Assembly (NCBI RefSeq): GCF_024612015.1
Contig: NZ_CP102512.1
Location: 6,262,001 to 6,326,000, forward strand
From: Streptomyces sp. CA-210063
Lineage (GTDB): Bacteria > Actinomycetota > Actinomycetes > Streptomycetales > Streptomycetaceae
Length of the DNA: 64,000 nt
Direction: 5' to 3'
How positions within the stretch are numbered: the stretch's first letter is position 1; every line of letters begins with the position of its first letter. A program made the translations under genes and the position numbers. The notes under the pieces were generated by a model, which saw nothing but the letters and a program-made list of their open reading frames with translations, was not told where the DNA came from and searched no databases. Below are positions 50,218-59,650 of the stretch, in pieces.

Positions 50218-51279
50218 GTGAAGAAGACCTCGACCCGGCTGGCCGACGGTCGTGAGCTGATCTACTACGACCTGCGCGACGACACCGTCCGCGACGCGGT
50301 GGACAAGCGGCCCCTGGAGCGCACCGTCACCACTTCGGAGGTGCGGCGGGACCCGCTGCTCGGCGACTCCGTCGCGATCGCCTCGCACCGCCAGGGGCGC
50401 ACCTATCACCCCCCGGCGAACGAATGTCCGCTCTGCCCCTCCGAGGGCGACCGGCTCAGCGAGATCCCCGACTCCTCGTACGACGCCGTGGTGTTCGAGA
50501 ACCGCTTCCCGTCGCTGGCCGGTGACGCCGGCCGCTGCGAGGTCGTCTGCTTCACCTCGGACCACAACGCGGCCTTCGCCGACCTGACCGACGAGCAGGC
50601 CCGTCTCGTCCTGGAGGCGTGGACCGACCGCACCGCAGAACTGTCGCATCTCCCCTCCGTGGAGCAGGTGTTCTGCTTCGAGAACCGCGGTGCCGAGATC
50701 GGTGTGACCCTGGGGCACCCGCACGGGCAGATCTACGCGTACCCCTTCACCACGCCCCGTACCGCCCTGATGCTGCGTTCGCTCGCGGCCCACAAGGACG
50801 CCACCGGCGGCGAGAACCTCTTCGACGCCGTCCTGGAACGGGAGCTCGCCGACGAGCGGATCGTGCTCCAGACCGAGCACTGGGCCGCCTTCGTGCCGTA
50901 CGCGGCGCACTGGCCGTACGAGATCCACCTCTACCCGAAGCGCCGCGTGCCCGACCTGCTCGCGCTCGACGAGGACGCGCGCTCAGAATTCCCCAAGGTT
51001 TATCTGGAACTCTTGAGGCGCTTCGACCGGATCTTCGGCGAAGGTGAGCCTCCGACGCCGTACATCGCGGCCTGGCACCAGGCCCCGTTCGGCGCGCTGG
51101 AGGAGTTCGACGGCGTGCAGCGTGAGGACTTCGCGCTCCACCTCGAGCTTTTCACCATCCGCCGCACCTCCGGCAAGCTGAAGTTCCTCGCGGGTTCCGA
51201 ATCCGGCATGAACGTGTTCATCAACGACGTGCCGCCGGAGCGCGCGGCCGAGCGATTGCGAGAGGTAGCGAGTTCATGA
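50218..51279 (+). CDS. galT: Galactose-1-phosphate uridylyltransferase GalT
   Basis: Leloir pathway enzyme, 353 residues, exchanging UMP between UDP-glucose and galactose-1-phosphate. The active-site [13 protein letters not shown] holds the nucleophilic His (near residue 168-170), and the zinc-binding region CPLCPSEGD is present near the start. The second domain has [14 protein letters not shown] and ending [21 protein letters not shown] 50218 follows a short leader from the divergent promoter. Its stop overlaps galE by ATGA, so galT-galE is coupled. Confidence 0.96.
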   Translation: MKKTSTRLADGRELIYYDLRDDTVRDAVDKRPLERTVTTSEVRRDPLLGDSVAIASHRQGRTYHPPANECPLCPSEGDRLSEIPDSSYDAVVFENRFPSLAGDAGRCEVVCFTSDHNAAFADLTDEQARLVLEAWTDRTAELSHLPSVEQVFCFENRGAEIGVTLGHPHGQIYAYPFTTPRTALMLRSLAAHKDATGGENLFDAVLERELADERIVLQTEHWAAFVPYAAHWPYEIHLYPKRRVPDLLALDEDARSEFPKVYLELLRRFDRIFGEGEPPTPYIAAWHQAPFGALEEFDGVQREDFALHLELFTIRRTSGKLKFLAGSESGMNVFINDVPPERAAERLREVASS

Positions 51280-52238
51280 GCGGTAAGTACCTGGTCACCG
51301 GTGGCGCGGGCTATGTCGGCAGCGTGGTCGCCCAGCATCTGCTGGAGGCGGGCCACGAGGTCGTCGTGCTCGACAACCTCTCCACGGGCTTCCGCGAGGG
51401 CGTGCCCACGGGCGCGTCCTTCATCGAGGGCGACATCCGCGACGCCGCCAAGTGGCTGGACGCCTCCTTCGACGCCGTCCTCCACTTCGCCGCGTTCTCG
51501 CAGGTCGGCGAGTCCGTCGTGAAGCCCGAGAAGTACTGGGACAACAACGTCGGCGGCACCATGGCGCTGCTCGGCGCGATGCGCGAGGCGGGCGTCCGCA
51601 AGCTGGTCTTCTCCTCCACGGCCGCCACGTACGGCGAGCCGGAGACGACCCCGATCGTCGAGTCCGCGCCGACGAAGCCGACCAACCCGTACGGTGCGTC
51701 GAAGCTCGCCGTCGACCACATGATCACGGGTGAGGCGGCGGCCCACGGCCTGGGTGCCGTCTCGCTGCGCTACTTCAACGTGGCCGGCGCGTACGGCTCC
51801 TGCGGTGAGCGCCACGACCCCGAGTCGCACCTCATCCCGCTGGTCCTCCAGGTCGCGCAGGGCAGGCGGGACGCGATCTCCGTCTTCGGTGACGACTACC
51901 CGACCCCGGACGGCACCTGCATCCGCGACTACATCCACGTGGCCGACCTCGCCGACGCCCACCTGCTGGCGGTGGACGCCGCCGTCCCCGGCGAGCACCT
52001 CATCTGCAACCTGGGCAACGGCAACGGCTTCTCGGTGCGGGAAGTCATCGAGACCGTCCGCCAGGTGACGGGCCACCCCATCCCGGAGGTGGTCGCGCCC
52101 CGCCGCGCCGGCGACCCGGCGACCCTGGTCGCCTCCGCCGCCACGGCCCGCGAGCGGCTCGGCTGGAACCCGTCCCGCGCGGACCTCGCGGAGATCGTCG
52201 CGGACGCCTGGAAGTTCGCGCAGGCGCACGCCGAGTAG
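51276..52238 (+). CDS. galE: UDP-glucose 4-epimerase GalE
   Basis: NAD-dependent short-chain epimerase, 320 residues, interconverting UDP-galactose and UDP-glucose. The NAD loop is [19 protein letters not shown] (residues 7-25), the catalytic YxxxK is YGASK (near 141-145), and the sugar-binding [17 protein letters not shown] region follows. ATG 51276 overlaps the galT stop. The galK start is 103 bp downstream, so a secondary promoter there is possible. Confidence 0.96.
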   Translation: MSGKYLVTGGAGYVGSVVAQHLLEAGHEVVVLDNLSTGFREGVPTGASFIEGDIRDAAKWLDASFDAVLHFAAFSQVGESVVKPEKYWDNNVGGTMALLGAMREAGVRKLVFSSTAATYGEPETTPIVESAPTKPTNPYGASKLAVDHMITGEAAAHGLGAVSLRYFNVAGAYGSCGERHDPESHLIPLVLQVAQGRRDAISVFGDDYPTPDGTCIRDYIHVADLADAHLLAVDAAVPGEHLICNLGNGNGFSVREVIETVRQVTGHPIPEVVAPRRAGDPATLVASAATARERLGWNPSRADLAEIVADAWKFAQAHAE

Positions 52239-52341
52239 GGCGTCTTCGCGCTGTCGCACGCCAAGTAGTGTGCCGGGTCGGCCAGTTCGTCGGTCGATCC
52301 AGTTGTTCGTCGGTTGAGTACGGAAAGGTCAGGGTCAGGGG

Positions 52342-53502
<1,161 letters not shown>

Positions 53503-53532
53503 CCTCGGCGGCAGTCCTTCCCGGAGCGGCCG

Positions 53533-53976
53533 TCAGCCGAGCCTTTTCGTCAGTGTGTACTCCGTGATCCCCGGCGGATAGTCGGGGATCACGCACACCA
53601 CCTCGTAGCCGAGGCGCTTGTAGAACTCCGGTGCCTGGAAGTCCCAGGTCTCCACGCGGGCCGAGCGGCTGGCGCGTTCGTGGGCGGCCGTGCGTTCGGC
53701 CCACGACAGCAGATGCGAGCCGAGGCCCGCTCCCCGGTGGTGTTCGTCGACCCAGAGATAGGTGATGTGGAGCCAGGTGGCCCAGGTGTGGCCGACCAGG
53801 CCGCCGGCGAGATCACCCGCCTCGTCCAGGGCCCAGACCTGGAGCGGAACCTCCCGTGCGCCGGGGGTTCCGCGCAGCTTCTGGAGGACCGGCGAGGCCG
53901 CGGTGTTGTCGGCACGCAGTCGGGAACGCAGCAATTGGCTTCGTTCCTTGTCGACTTCTGTCTCAATACGAAACAT
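53533..53976 (-). CDS. GNAT family N-acetyltransferase
   Basis: Acetyltransferase of 147 residues. The acetyl-CoA loop is VDEHHRGAGLGSHLLSWAE (R/QxxGxG/A near residue 88-93), and the core strands follow LHITYLWV. The C-terminal FYKRLGYEVVCVIPDYPPG is the usual final strand. ATG 53976 starts just before the domain; ATG 53988 is possible too. It converges with galK, 30 bases apart. Substrate unknown. Confidence 0.88.
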   Translation of the reverse strand: MFRIETEVDKERSQLLRSRLRADNTAASPVLQKLRGTPGAREVPLQVWALDEAGDLAGGLVGHTWATWLHITYLWVDEHHRGAGLGSHLLSWAERTAAHERASRSARVETWDFQAPEFYKRLGYEVVCVIPDYPPGITEYTLTKRLG

Positions 53977-54237
53977 GTGGCACACCATAAACGTGCTGGA
54001 CAACCAGTTCTGCAAATTACCTTCCGCTCCTGCCACCCGGCCTTACTCTGATGAACAGCGCCGGTGGGGGCCGGTGTGATCAGGGGGCGAGACAGTCGGG
54101 TACGACGCCCGGAGTGGGGGTAAGCGGTTCAGCACGGCGGCGGCCGTGCGGCTGCGACGCCCCGTCCCAGGTGTAAACCGGGGAGCGCTCCGGGCGCCGT
54201 ACTCGCGCCGGTCGTCCCCCGACCAGTGGGGGTTTCA

Positions 54238-55020
54238 GTGGTTCGCATCCGAGTCCTGGTCGTCGACGACCACCGTATCTTCGCCGAGTCGCTCGCCGCG
54301 GCCCTTGCCGCGGAGCCGGACGTGGACGTGTCCGCGGCCGGCAGCGGTCCCGCCGCGCTGCGCTGTCTGGACCGCGCGGCGGCGGAAGGGCGCAAGTTCG
54401 ACGTGCTTCTGGTCGACGCCGACCTGGGGGGCCATGCCCATGTCCCAGGCGTGCGTCCGGCCGCCGTACCCGTGTCCGACGGCGGCGAGGACGGGCTCGT
54501 GGACGGCATATCGCTGGTCGCGGGCGTGCGTTCGGGACAGCCGAGCGTACGGACCGTCGTCCTCGCCGAGAAGGACGATCCGCGCCGGGCCGCGCTCGCC
54601 CTGCAGGCCGGGGCGTCCGGGTGGGTCGCCAAGGACTGCTCGCTGTCCCGGCTGCTCACGGTCATTCGCGGTGTGCTGCGCGACGAGACCCATCTGCCGC
54701 CCGCGCTTCTCACCGGCGTCCTGCGGGAGTTGACCGCCGCGCGCAAGCACCGCACGGAGAGTGAGCGGCTCGTCGAGTCCCTCACCCCACGTGAGCGGGA
54801 AGTACTTCGGTGCATGGTGGCGGGGCTGGGGCGCAAGGCCGTCGCCGAGCGCCTGTTCCTCTCCCCGCACACCGTCCGCACGCATATGCAGAACGTCCTC
54901 GGCAAGCTGGGCGTGCACTCCACCCTCGCCGCGGTCGCGCTCGCGCGCCGGGCGGGTGTCGGGCCGGTCGATCTGGGGCCTGCCGGGCGGATCATGCCGG
55001 AGGAAAGTAGCAGCGCCTGA
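54238..55020 (+). CDS. LuxR/NarL-family response regulator
   Basis: Response regulator of 260 residues. The receiver keeps VLVVDDHRIF, the phosphoacceptor Asp in VLLVDADLGG (near residue 62) and the Lys in GWVAKD, but carries an insertion of about 25 residues (HAHVPGVRPAAVPVSDGGED) between the phosphorylation site and GISLV where normal receivers go straight on. The LuxR helix-turn-helix is intact: LTPREREVLRCMVAGLGRKAVAERLFLSPHTVRTHMQNVLGKLGV. GTG 54238 after GTGGGGG is chosen; GTG 54226 lies upstream. No kinase adjoins. Confidence 0.88.
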   Translation: MVRIRVLVVDDHRIFAESLAAALAAEPDVDVSAAGSGPAALRCLDRAAAEGRKFDVLLVDADLGGHAHVPGVRPAAVPVSDGGEDGLVDGISLVAGVRSGQPSVRTVVLAEKDDPRRAALALQAGASGWVAKDCSLSRLLTVIRGVLRDETHLPPALLTGVLRELTAARKHRTESERLVESLTPREREVLRCMVAGLGRKAVAERLFLSPHTVRTHMQNVLGKLGVHSTLAAVALARRAGVGPVDLGPAGRIMPEESSSA

Positions 55021-55049
55021 TCACCGGCAGGGTCCGCCCGGGCAGGCCC

Positions 55050-55547
55050 TCAGCCGGGGATGTTGTCGAACGGGGCGGTCAACTGGCGTAGCAGGCCGGC
55101 CAGTTCGCTCCGCTGGGCGTGGGACAGCTCGGCCAGGATCGCGCGTTCCTGGTCGAGGAGTCCGGCGAGCGCCTGGTCCGCGCGGTCCCGGCCCTCGTCC
55201 GTCAGCCGGACGAGGACGCCCCGGCGGTCACTGGGGTCGGGCAGCCGTTCGACCAGGCCTTTCTTCGTCAGCCGGTCGATACGGTTCGTCATCGTGCCGG
55301 AGGTCACCAGCGTCTGCGTGAGCAGCTGACCGGGGGAGAGCTGATACGGGTTTCCGGCGCGCCTGAGCGCGGTCAGCACGTCGAACTCCCACGGCTCCAG
55401 CTGGTGCTCGGCGAACGCCAGCCGGCGCGCGCGATCCAGGTGCCGGGCCAGCCTGCTCACCCGGCTGAGTACTTCCAGCGGCTCCACGTCGAGGTCGGGG
55501 CGCTCCCGGCGCCACGCTGCGACCAGCCGATCGACCTCGTCCTCCAT
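55050..55547 (-). CDS. MarR family transcriptional regulator
   Basis: Repressor of 165 residues. The winged helix spans about residues 60-115: LEPWEFDVLTALRRAGNPYQLSPGQLLTQTLVTSGTMTNRIDRLTKKGLVERLPDPSDRRGVLVRLT, shown here only as motif positions, with the SGTMTNRIDRL recognition helix and DRRGVLV wing. ATG 55547 is chosen, since the frame upstream to 56516 is only a shadow of the divergent gene. Two matching operators lie between it and the methyltransferase, which starts 171 bases away in the other direction. Confidence 0.92.
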   Translation of the reverse strand: MEDEVDRLVAAWRRERPDLDVEPLEVLSRVSRLARHLDRARRLAFAEHQLEPWEFDVLTALRRAGNPYQLSPGQLLTQTLVTSGTMTNRIDRLTKKGLVERLPDPSDRRGVLVRLTDEGRDRADQALAGLLDQERAILAELSHAQRSELAGLLRQLTAPFDNIPG

Positions 55548-55580
55548 GACGATCAGTGTAGTGGTTGTGTCGACATGAAG

Positions 55581-55626
55581 TCTCTTGAGATCGAGAAAGT
55601 TAGGGCCAAGTCTCTTGACTTCGAGA
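55581..55626. promoter_or_regulatory. Two MarR-type operators, 30 bp apart
   Basis: TCTCTTGAGATCGAGA (55581-55596) and TCTCTTGACTTCGAGA (55611-55626) are imperfect palindromes on one face of the helix (start to start 30 bp, three turns). Each is TCTC-TTGA-N2-TCGAGA. They fit control of both marR and tam. Confidence 0.65.
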
Positions 55627-55718
55627 TATTCGCCCCGCGACAGTGGAGTCGTCCGGAGCCGACGGGTGACGCCCGGCAGGTATCGGAGCCCGGAGGAGTC
55701 ACGAGGAGGTAGTCCCCC

Positions 55719-56537
55719 ATGCCCGCCACCACCCCCACCTGGGACCCCCAGCAGTACCTGCGGCACGCCGGCCACCGTGCCCGCGCCTTCGTCGACCTGC
55801 TCGCCCACATCCCCGAACCGCCCGCGAAAGCCCCGCGCATCGCCGACCTCGGCTGCGGCCCCGGCAACGTCACCCGCCTCCTCGCCGACCGCTGGCCCAC
55901 CGCGCGCATCACCGGGTACGACAACTCGCCGGAGATGCTCGACAAGGCCCACGTCGACCACGAGGGGCCCACCCCGGGCGGCGGCCGCATCGACTTCGCC
56001 GCGGCGGACGTCCGCACCTGGGTGCCCCCGGAGCCGTACGACCTGATCGTCAGCAACGCCACCTTCCAGTGGGTCCCCGGCCACCTCGACCGCTTCCCCG
56101 CCTGGATCGACGCCCTCACCCCCGGCGGCACCTTCGCCTTCCAGGTCCCCGGCAACTTCGACTCGCCCAGCCACCGCCTCATGCGCGAACTCGCCCACTC
56201 CGCCCGCTGGCGGGACCGGCTCGGCGACACCCTCCGTCACGACGACGCGGTCCACACCCCCGTCGGCTACCTCACCGCCCTCGCCGACCTCGGCTGCGAG
56301 GCCGACGCCTGGGAGACCACGTACGTCCACCTCCTCCAGGGCGAGGACCCGGTCCTCGACTGGGTCAAGGGAACGGGACTGCGACCGGTCCTCACCGAAC
56401 TGGGCCCGGACGCCGCCCCGTTCCTCACCGACTACCGCACGGCCCTGCGCGAGGCCTATCCCTCTACCCCCCACGGCACGCCGTACCCGTTCCGCCGCAT
56501 CTTCGCCATCGCCCACAAGCCGCAGGCCGGCCGGTGA
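55719..56537 (+). CDS. tam: Trans-aconitate 2-methyltransferase Tam
   Basis: SAM-dependent methyltransferase of 272 residues that methylates trans-aconitate, an inhibitor of the TCA cycle formed from cis-aconitate. WDPQQYLRHAGHRARAFVDLLAHI opens the family, the SAM loop is IADLGCGPGNVTRLLADRWP (about 41-60), and YDLIVSNATFQWVPGH and FQVPGNFDSPSHRLMRELA are marks of Tam. ATG 55719 follows GAGGTAG. Probably repressed by the divergent MarR protein. Confidence 0.9.
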   Translation: MPATTPTWDPQQYLRHAGHRARAFVDLLAHIPEPPAKAPRIADLGCGPGNVTRLLADRWPTARITGYDNSPEMLDKAHVDHEGPTPGGGRIDFAAADVRTWVPPEPYDLIVSNATFQWVPGHLDRFPAWIDALTPGGTFAFQVPGNFDSPSHRLMRELAHSARWRDRLGDTLRHDDAVHTPVGYLTALADLGCEADAWETTYVHLLQGEDPVLDWVKGTGLRPVLTELGPDAAPFLTDYRTALREAYPSTPHGTPYPFRRIFAIAHKPQAGR

Positions 56538-56681
56538 TCACCACTCCATCGGAGTCAAGGGCCGGCTGAAGGCGTACTGCTTCGGCGTCCTCGGCATGAC
56601 GGAGAGCGCGAAGCCGCCCGCGCGCGGTGTGCGGGGGGCATCGCGGAGGGCCGGTCGGCGATGTCGATGTTGTGCAAAATA

Positions 56682-56710
56682 TTGACGGCGGGCAGATGCG
56701 CGCCTACCTT
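56682..56710 (+). promoter_or_regulatory. Promoter of the MHS transporter gene
   Basis: TTGACG (56682-56687), a 17-bp spacer and TACCTT (56705-56710) stand 45 bases before ATG 56756. A TTGTGCAAAATATT stretch overlaps the -35. The rest of the 218-base gap shows nothing clear. Confidence 0.6.
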
Positions 56711-56755
56711 CGCGGTGTTCCTCCCTCGTTCCCCCTTAGCTCCAGGGAGACCCGC

Positions 56756-58117
56756 ATGTCCCCGTCCCCCCTCCCCAACCCCGCCGAGCAGGCCGAACAG
56801 GCGCTGCGGACAAGGCAGTTGCGTCGTGTCGCGCTCTCCGGGCTGCTCGGTACGGCCGTCGAGTTCTACGACTTCCTCGTCTACGGAACGGTCGCCGCGC
56901 TCGTCTTCGGCCAGCTGTTCTTCCCCGGCGCCGACCCGGCCGTCGGCACGATCGCCGCGTTCGGCACCTTCGCCGCCGGCTATGTGGCCCGCCCGCTCGG
57001 CGGCATCATCTTCGGGCACTTCGGCGACCGGCTCGGCCGTAAGTCCATGCTGCTGCTGACCATGGGCCTGATGGGTGGCGCGAGCTTCCTGATCGGCCTG
57101 CTGCCCACCTACGAGACCATCGGCGTATGGGCGCCCGTGCTGCTGATCACCCTGCGGGTGCTGCAGGGCATCGCCATCGGCGGTGAATGGGGCGGCGCCA
57201 CCCTGATGGTCGTCGAACACGCCGGGGAGAAGCGGCGTGGGCTGTGGTCCAGCTTCACGCAGATGGGAGCACCGCTCGGCTCCCTGCTCTCCTCGGTCGT
57301 CGTGACGCTCGTGGTGGCGATGCCCCGGGACCAGTTCGCGGCGTGGGGCTGGCGCGTGCCGTTCCTGCTCAGCGTCGTCCTGCTCGGCGTCGGCCTCTTC
57401 GTCCGGCTGAAGGTCGTCGAGAGCCCGCTCTTCACCAAGGTCAAGAAGGACCGCGCCGAGGCCCGGATGCCGATCGTCGACGTACTGCGCCGACCGCGCG
57501 CGCTGGTGCTCGCCGCCTGTGTCGGCATCGGCGCCTTCACCGCGCAGTCCCTGCTGACCAGCTACCTCATCTCGTACGCCACCGGTATCGGCTATCCCCG
57601 GCCGCAGGTGCTGACCGCGCTCACCGTCTCGGCGTCCGTCGCGCTCGTCGTACTGCCGTGCGCGTCGGCGCTCTCCGACCGCGTCGGCCGCCGCCCGGTC
57701 GTCCTCGCCGGAGCCATCGCCTCCGCCGCGCTCGCCTTCCCCGTGCTCGCGCTGGTGGACTCGAAGTCACCCGGACTGCTGATCCTCGCGGTCGTCCTGG
57801 GCCACGGCTTCGCGCAGTCCGTGATGTACGGGCCGCTGGGGGCGCTGCTCACCGAGATGTTCGGGACGAAGGTCCGCTACACCGGGGCGTCCCTCGGGTA
57901 CCAACTGGCCACGCTGATCGGTGCCGGGTTCTCGCCGATGATCGCCGGGAGTCTGGTGGCGGCCAACGGCGGGTCCAGTACGCCGATCTCGCTGCTGGTG
58001 TGCGGAGGCGCGGTGATCACCGCGGTGACCGTGTGGTTCGTACGGGAGACGCACCGGGAGTCGCTCGGCGAGGTGTCCCTCCGGGAGGGGGCCGCGAAGG
58101 AGGAGGTGGCCTCCTAG
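56756..58117 (+). CDS. MFS transporter, metabolite:H+ symporter (MHS) family
   Basis: Twelve-helix carrier of 453 residues. GTAVEFYDFLVYGTVAALVF opens the first helix as in MHS members (ProP, ShiA, KgtP), the loop GHFGDRLGRKSMLL is the MFS A-motif, and IGGEWGGATLMVVEHA follows in helix four. The second half repeats the plan with SDRVGRRPVVLAG. ATG 56756 follows AGGGAGA. The substrate could be an organic acid; the neighbouring tam gene fits but proves nothing. Confidence 0.9.
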   Translation: MSPSPLPNPAEQAEQALRTRQLRRVALSGLLGTAVEFYDFLVYGTVAALVFGQLFFPGADPAVGTIAAFGTFAAGYVARPLGGIIFGHFGDRLGRKSMLLLTMGLMGGASFLIGLLPTYETIGVWAPVLLITLRVLQGIAIGGEWGGATLMVVEHAGEKRRGLWSSFTQMGAPLGSLLSSVVVTLVVAMPRDQFAAWGWRVPFLLSVVLLGVGLFVRLKVVESPLFTKVKKDRAEARMPIVDVLRRPRALVLAACVGIGAFTAQSLLTSYLISYATGIGYPRPQVLTALTVSASVALVVLPCASALSDRVGRRPVVLAGAIASAALAFPVLALVDSKSPGLLILAVVLGHGFAQSVMYGPLGALLTEMFGTKVRYTGASLGYQLATLIGAGFSPMIAGSLVAANGGSSTPISLLVCGGAVITAVTVWFVRETHRESLGEVSLREGAAKEEVAS

Positions 58118-58159
58118 GTCGGTGGGCCGAGCCCCGCTCGGGGTGGTGGTCGGGGGGCT

Positions 58160-58232
58160 GCGGGGCGTCGTTCGGCTGCGGCCGCGTGGGGCTTCTCGCG
58201 CAGTTCCCCGCGCCCCTCTCGGGGCGCGGTCG
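58160..58232. repeat. Dispersed intergenic repeat, copy 10 (short form)
   Basis: GCGTGGGGCTTCTCGCGCAG then TTCCCCGCGCCCCT with a local CCCTCTCGGGG-type loop and GGGGCGCGG end. Between the MHS and paaX genes. Confidence 0.75.
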
Positions 58233-58317
58233 GAGCCCGGCGCTCCGATTCCGTACCCCGGACCGCACCGGCCCCGATCCCTGACCACGTGTGGGCGGTC
58301 GCCGTACTCTTACCGCT

Positions 58318-59202
58318 GTGGAGGACGAGATCCTGGACCCCTTGGAAACGCTGGACGCCGAGGTCGTGGACGCGCCGCAGCCGCGGCCGCAGTCGCTTGT
58401 GCTCTCCTTCTTCGGGAACCACGTGCTGGACCGGGGGGAGGGCGACCTCGGGGTGTACTCGGGGAGCATCATCGATGTGCTCGGACGGGTCGGCACGGGT
58501 GAGCAGGCCGTGCGGTCGACGCTGACGCGGATGGTGAACCGGGGGCTGCTGCGGCGGCAGCGGGAGGGCCGGAAGATGTTCTTCGGGCTCACCCCGCACG
58601 CGGCGGACGTCCTGCGGGACGGCGGTCAGCGCATCTGGCGCGACGGCGCGGTCAACGAGGACTGGGACGGCACCTGGACCCTCCTCGGCTTCTCCCTCCC
58701 CGAGTCCTGGCAGCGCCAGCGGCATGATCTGCGCTCCCGGCTCACCTGGTCCGGGTTCGGCGCCCTGTACAGCGGGCTGTGGATCGCGCCGGGACGGGTG
58801 GACGTACGGGAGATCGTCTCCGGGCTCGGGCTGGACGCGCATGTGAAGGTGTTCCACGCGCGGGCCGACGAGTTCACCGACGTCGGGCTGATGATCCGCG
58901 AGAGCTGGGACCTGGAGACCCTGGCCGCGCGATACGTCGCCTTCGACAAGCGGTGGACCACCGCCGACCTCGCCGCCGCCGACCCGATCGCCACCCGGCT
59001 GCGGCTGGTCGCCGAATGGCTGCGCATCATTCGCACCGACCCCCGGCTGCCCGGCCGGCATCTGCCGGCGGAATGGCCCGCGCGGCAGGCCCAGGACACC
59101 TTCCGGCGCATCGCGGAACAGACGGCGGGCCCGGCCGGGCGAATGGCGGCGGAGGTTCTGGAAACGACCCCGCTGCGGCCCGCTCCGCTCGAAAGTCCGT
59201 AA
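58318..59202 (+). CDS. PaaX family transcriptional regulator
   Basis: Regulator of 294 residues like PaaX, the repressor of phenylacetate degradation, a family with many other targets in Streptomyces. The N-terminal winged helix is RPQSLVLSFFGNHVLDRGEG, GEQAVRSTLTRMVNRGLLRRQREGR; the C-terminal part has WDGTWTLLGFSLPESWQRQRHDLRSRLTW and LYSGLWIAPGR (motifs listed by position 28-110). GTG 58318 is close to TACTCT (58305-58310), so the transcript may be leaderless. No paa genes are nearby, so the target is unknown. Confidence 0.9.
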   Translation: MEDEILDPLETLDAEVVDAPQPRPQSLVLSFFGNHVLDRGEGDLGVYSGSIIDVLGRVGTGEQAVRSTLTRMVNRGLLRRQREGRKMFFGLTPHAADVLRDGGQRIWRDGAVNEDWDGTWTLLGFSLPESWQRQRHDLRSRLTWSGFGALYSGLWIAPGRVDVREIVSGLGLDAHVKVFHARADEFTDVGLMIRESWDLETLAARYVAFDKRWTTADLAAADPIATRLRLVAEWLRIIRTDPRLPGRHLPAEWPARQAQDTFRRIAEQTAGPAGRMAAEVLETTPLRPAPLESP

Positions 59203-59416
59203 CTCGAAGTGGAGCGGGATATTCCGAGTCCGGTATCTCCGGCTCAGGTCTGGCTGATAATGTTCTTTGGCTTCGGTTTGTGATGACTATATCCTCACTT
59301 CACTTTCTGTTGTCTTGGATGTTCATGCAGGGGTAGCGGGGGAGGCTGCCTTGACCAGGGGGGATTCGGGCCAGTGAGCTTCTGCTGAGTTGCTCGGCGC
59401 GTTCCTGCGTCGTTTC

Positions 59417-59430
59417 GTGACGCACGTCAC
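59417..59430 (+). promoter_or_regulatory. Palindrome fitting the Streptomyces Crp motif
   Basis: GTGACG-CA-CGTCAC is a perfect palindrome that also fits GTG-N6-G-N-CAC, the Crp motif of S. coelicolor. It lies 221 bases before the glycosyltransferase start in a 448-base gap (59203-59650). The first half of this gap is unusually AT-rich for this chromosome and holds no convincing gene. Confidence 0.4.
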
Positions 59431-59650
59431 TATTCTTTCCGTCGCCGACCGGGATTTCTTTTCCGATGCGTTCCCGTGCGCATTCGAACATGTCTCTCCC
59501 GGTCGGTCGATTCGTGCTGCGTCCATTAATTCCTATTCACCGACGATGTAAATCGCCGTGCCCGCGCACAGCCCCGGCGTCCCGACCGGACCGCCAGGAG
59601 CCGCGGACGCGATGCCGCCCGCGCCGGGCGGGCTCCAGGGGGAAACACAC

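Noticed and set aside
59300..59526. Two short minus-strand frames in the AT-rich gap
   Set aside because: No ribosome site, no Streptomyces codon bias, and no recognisable motif.
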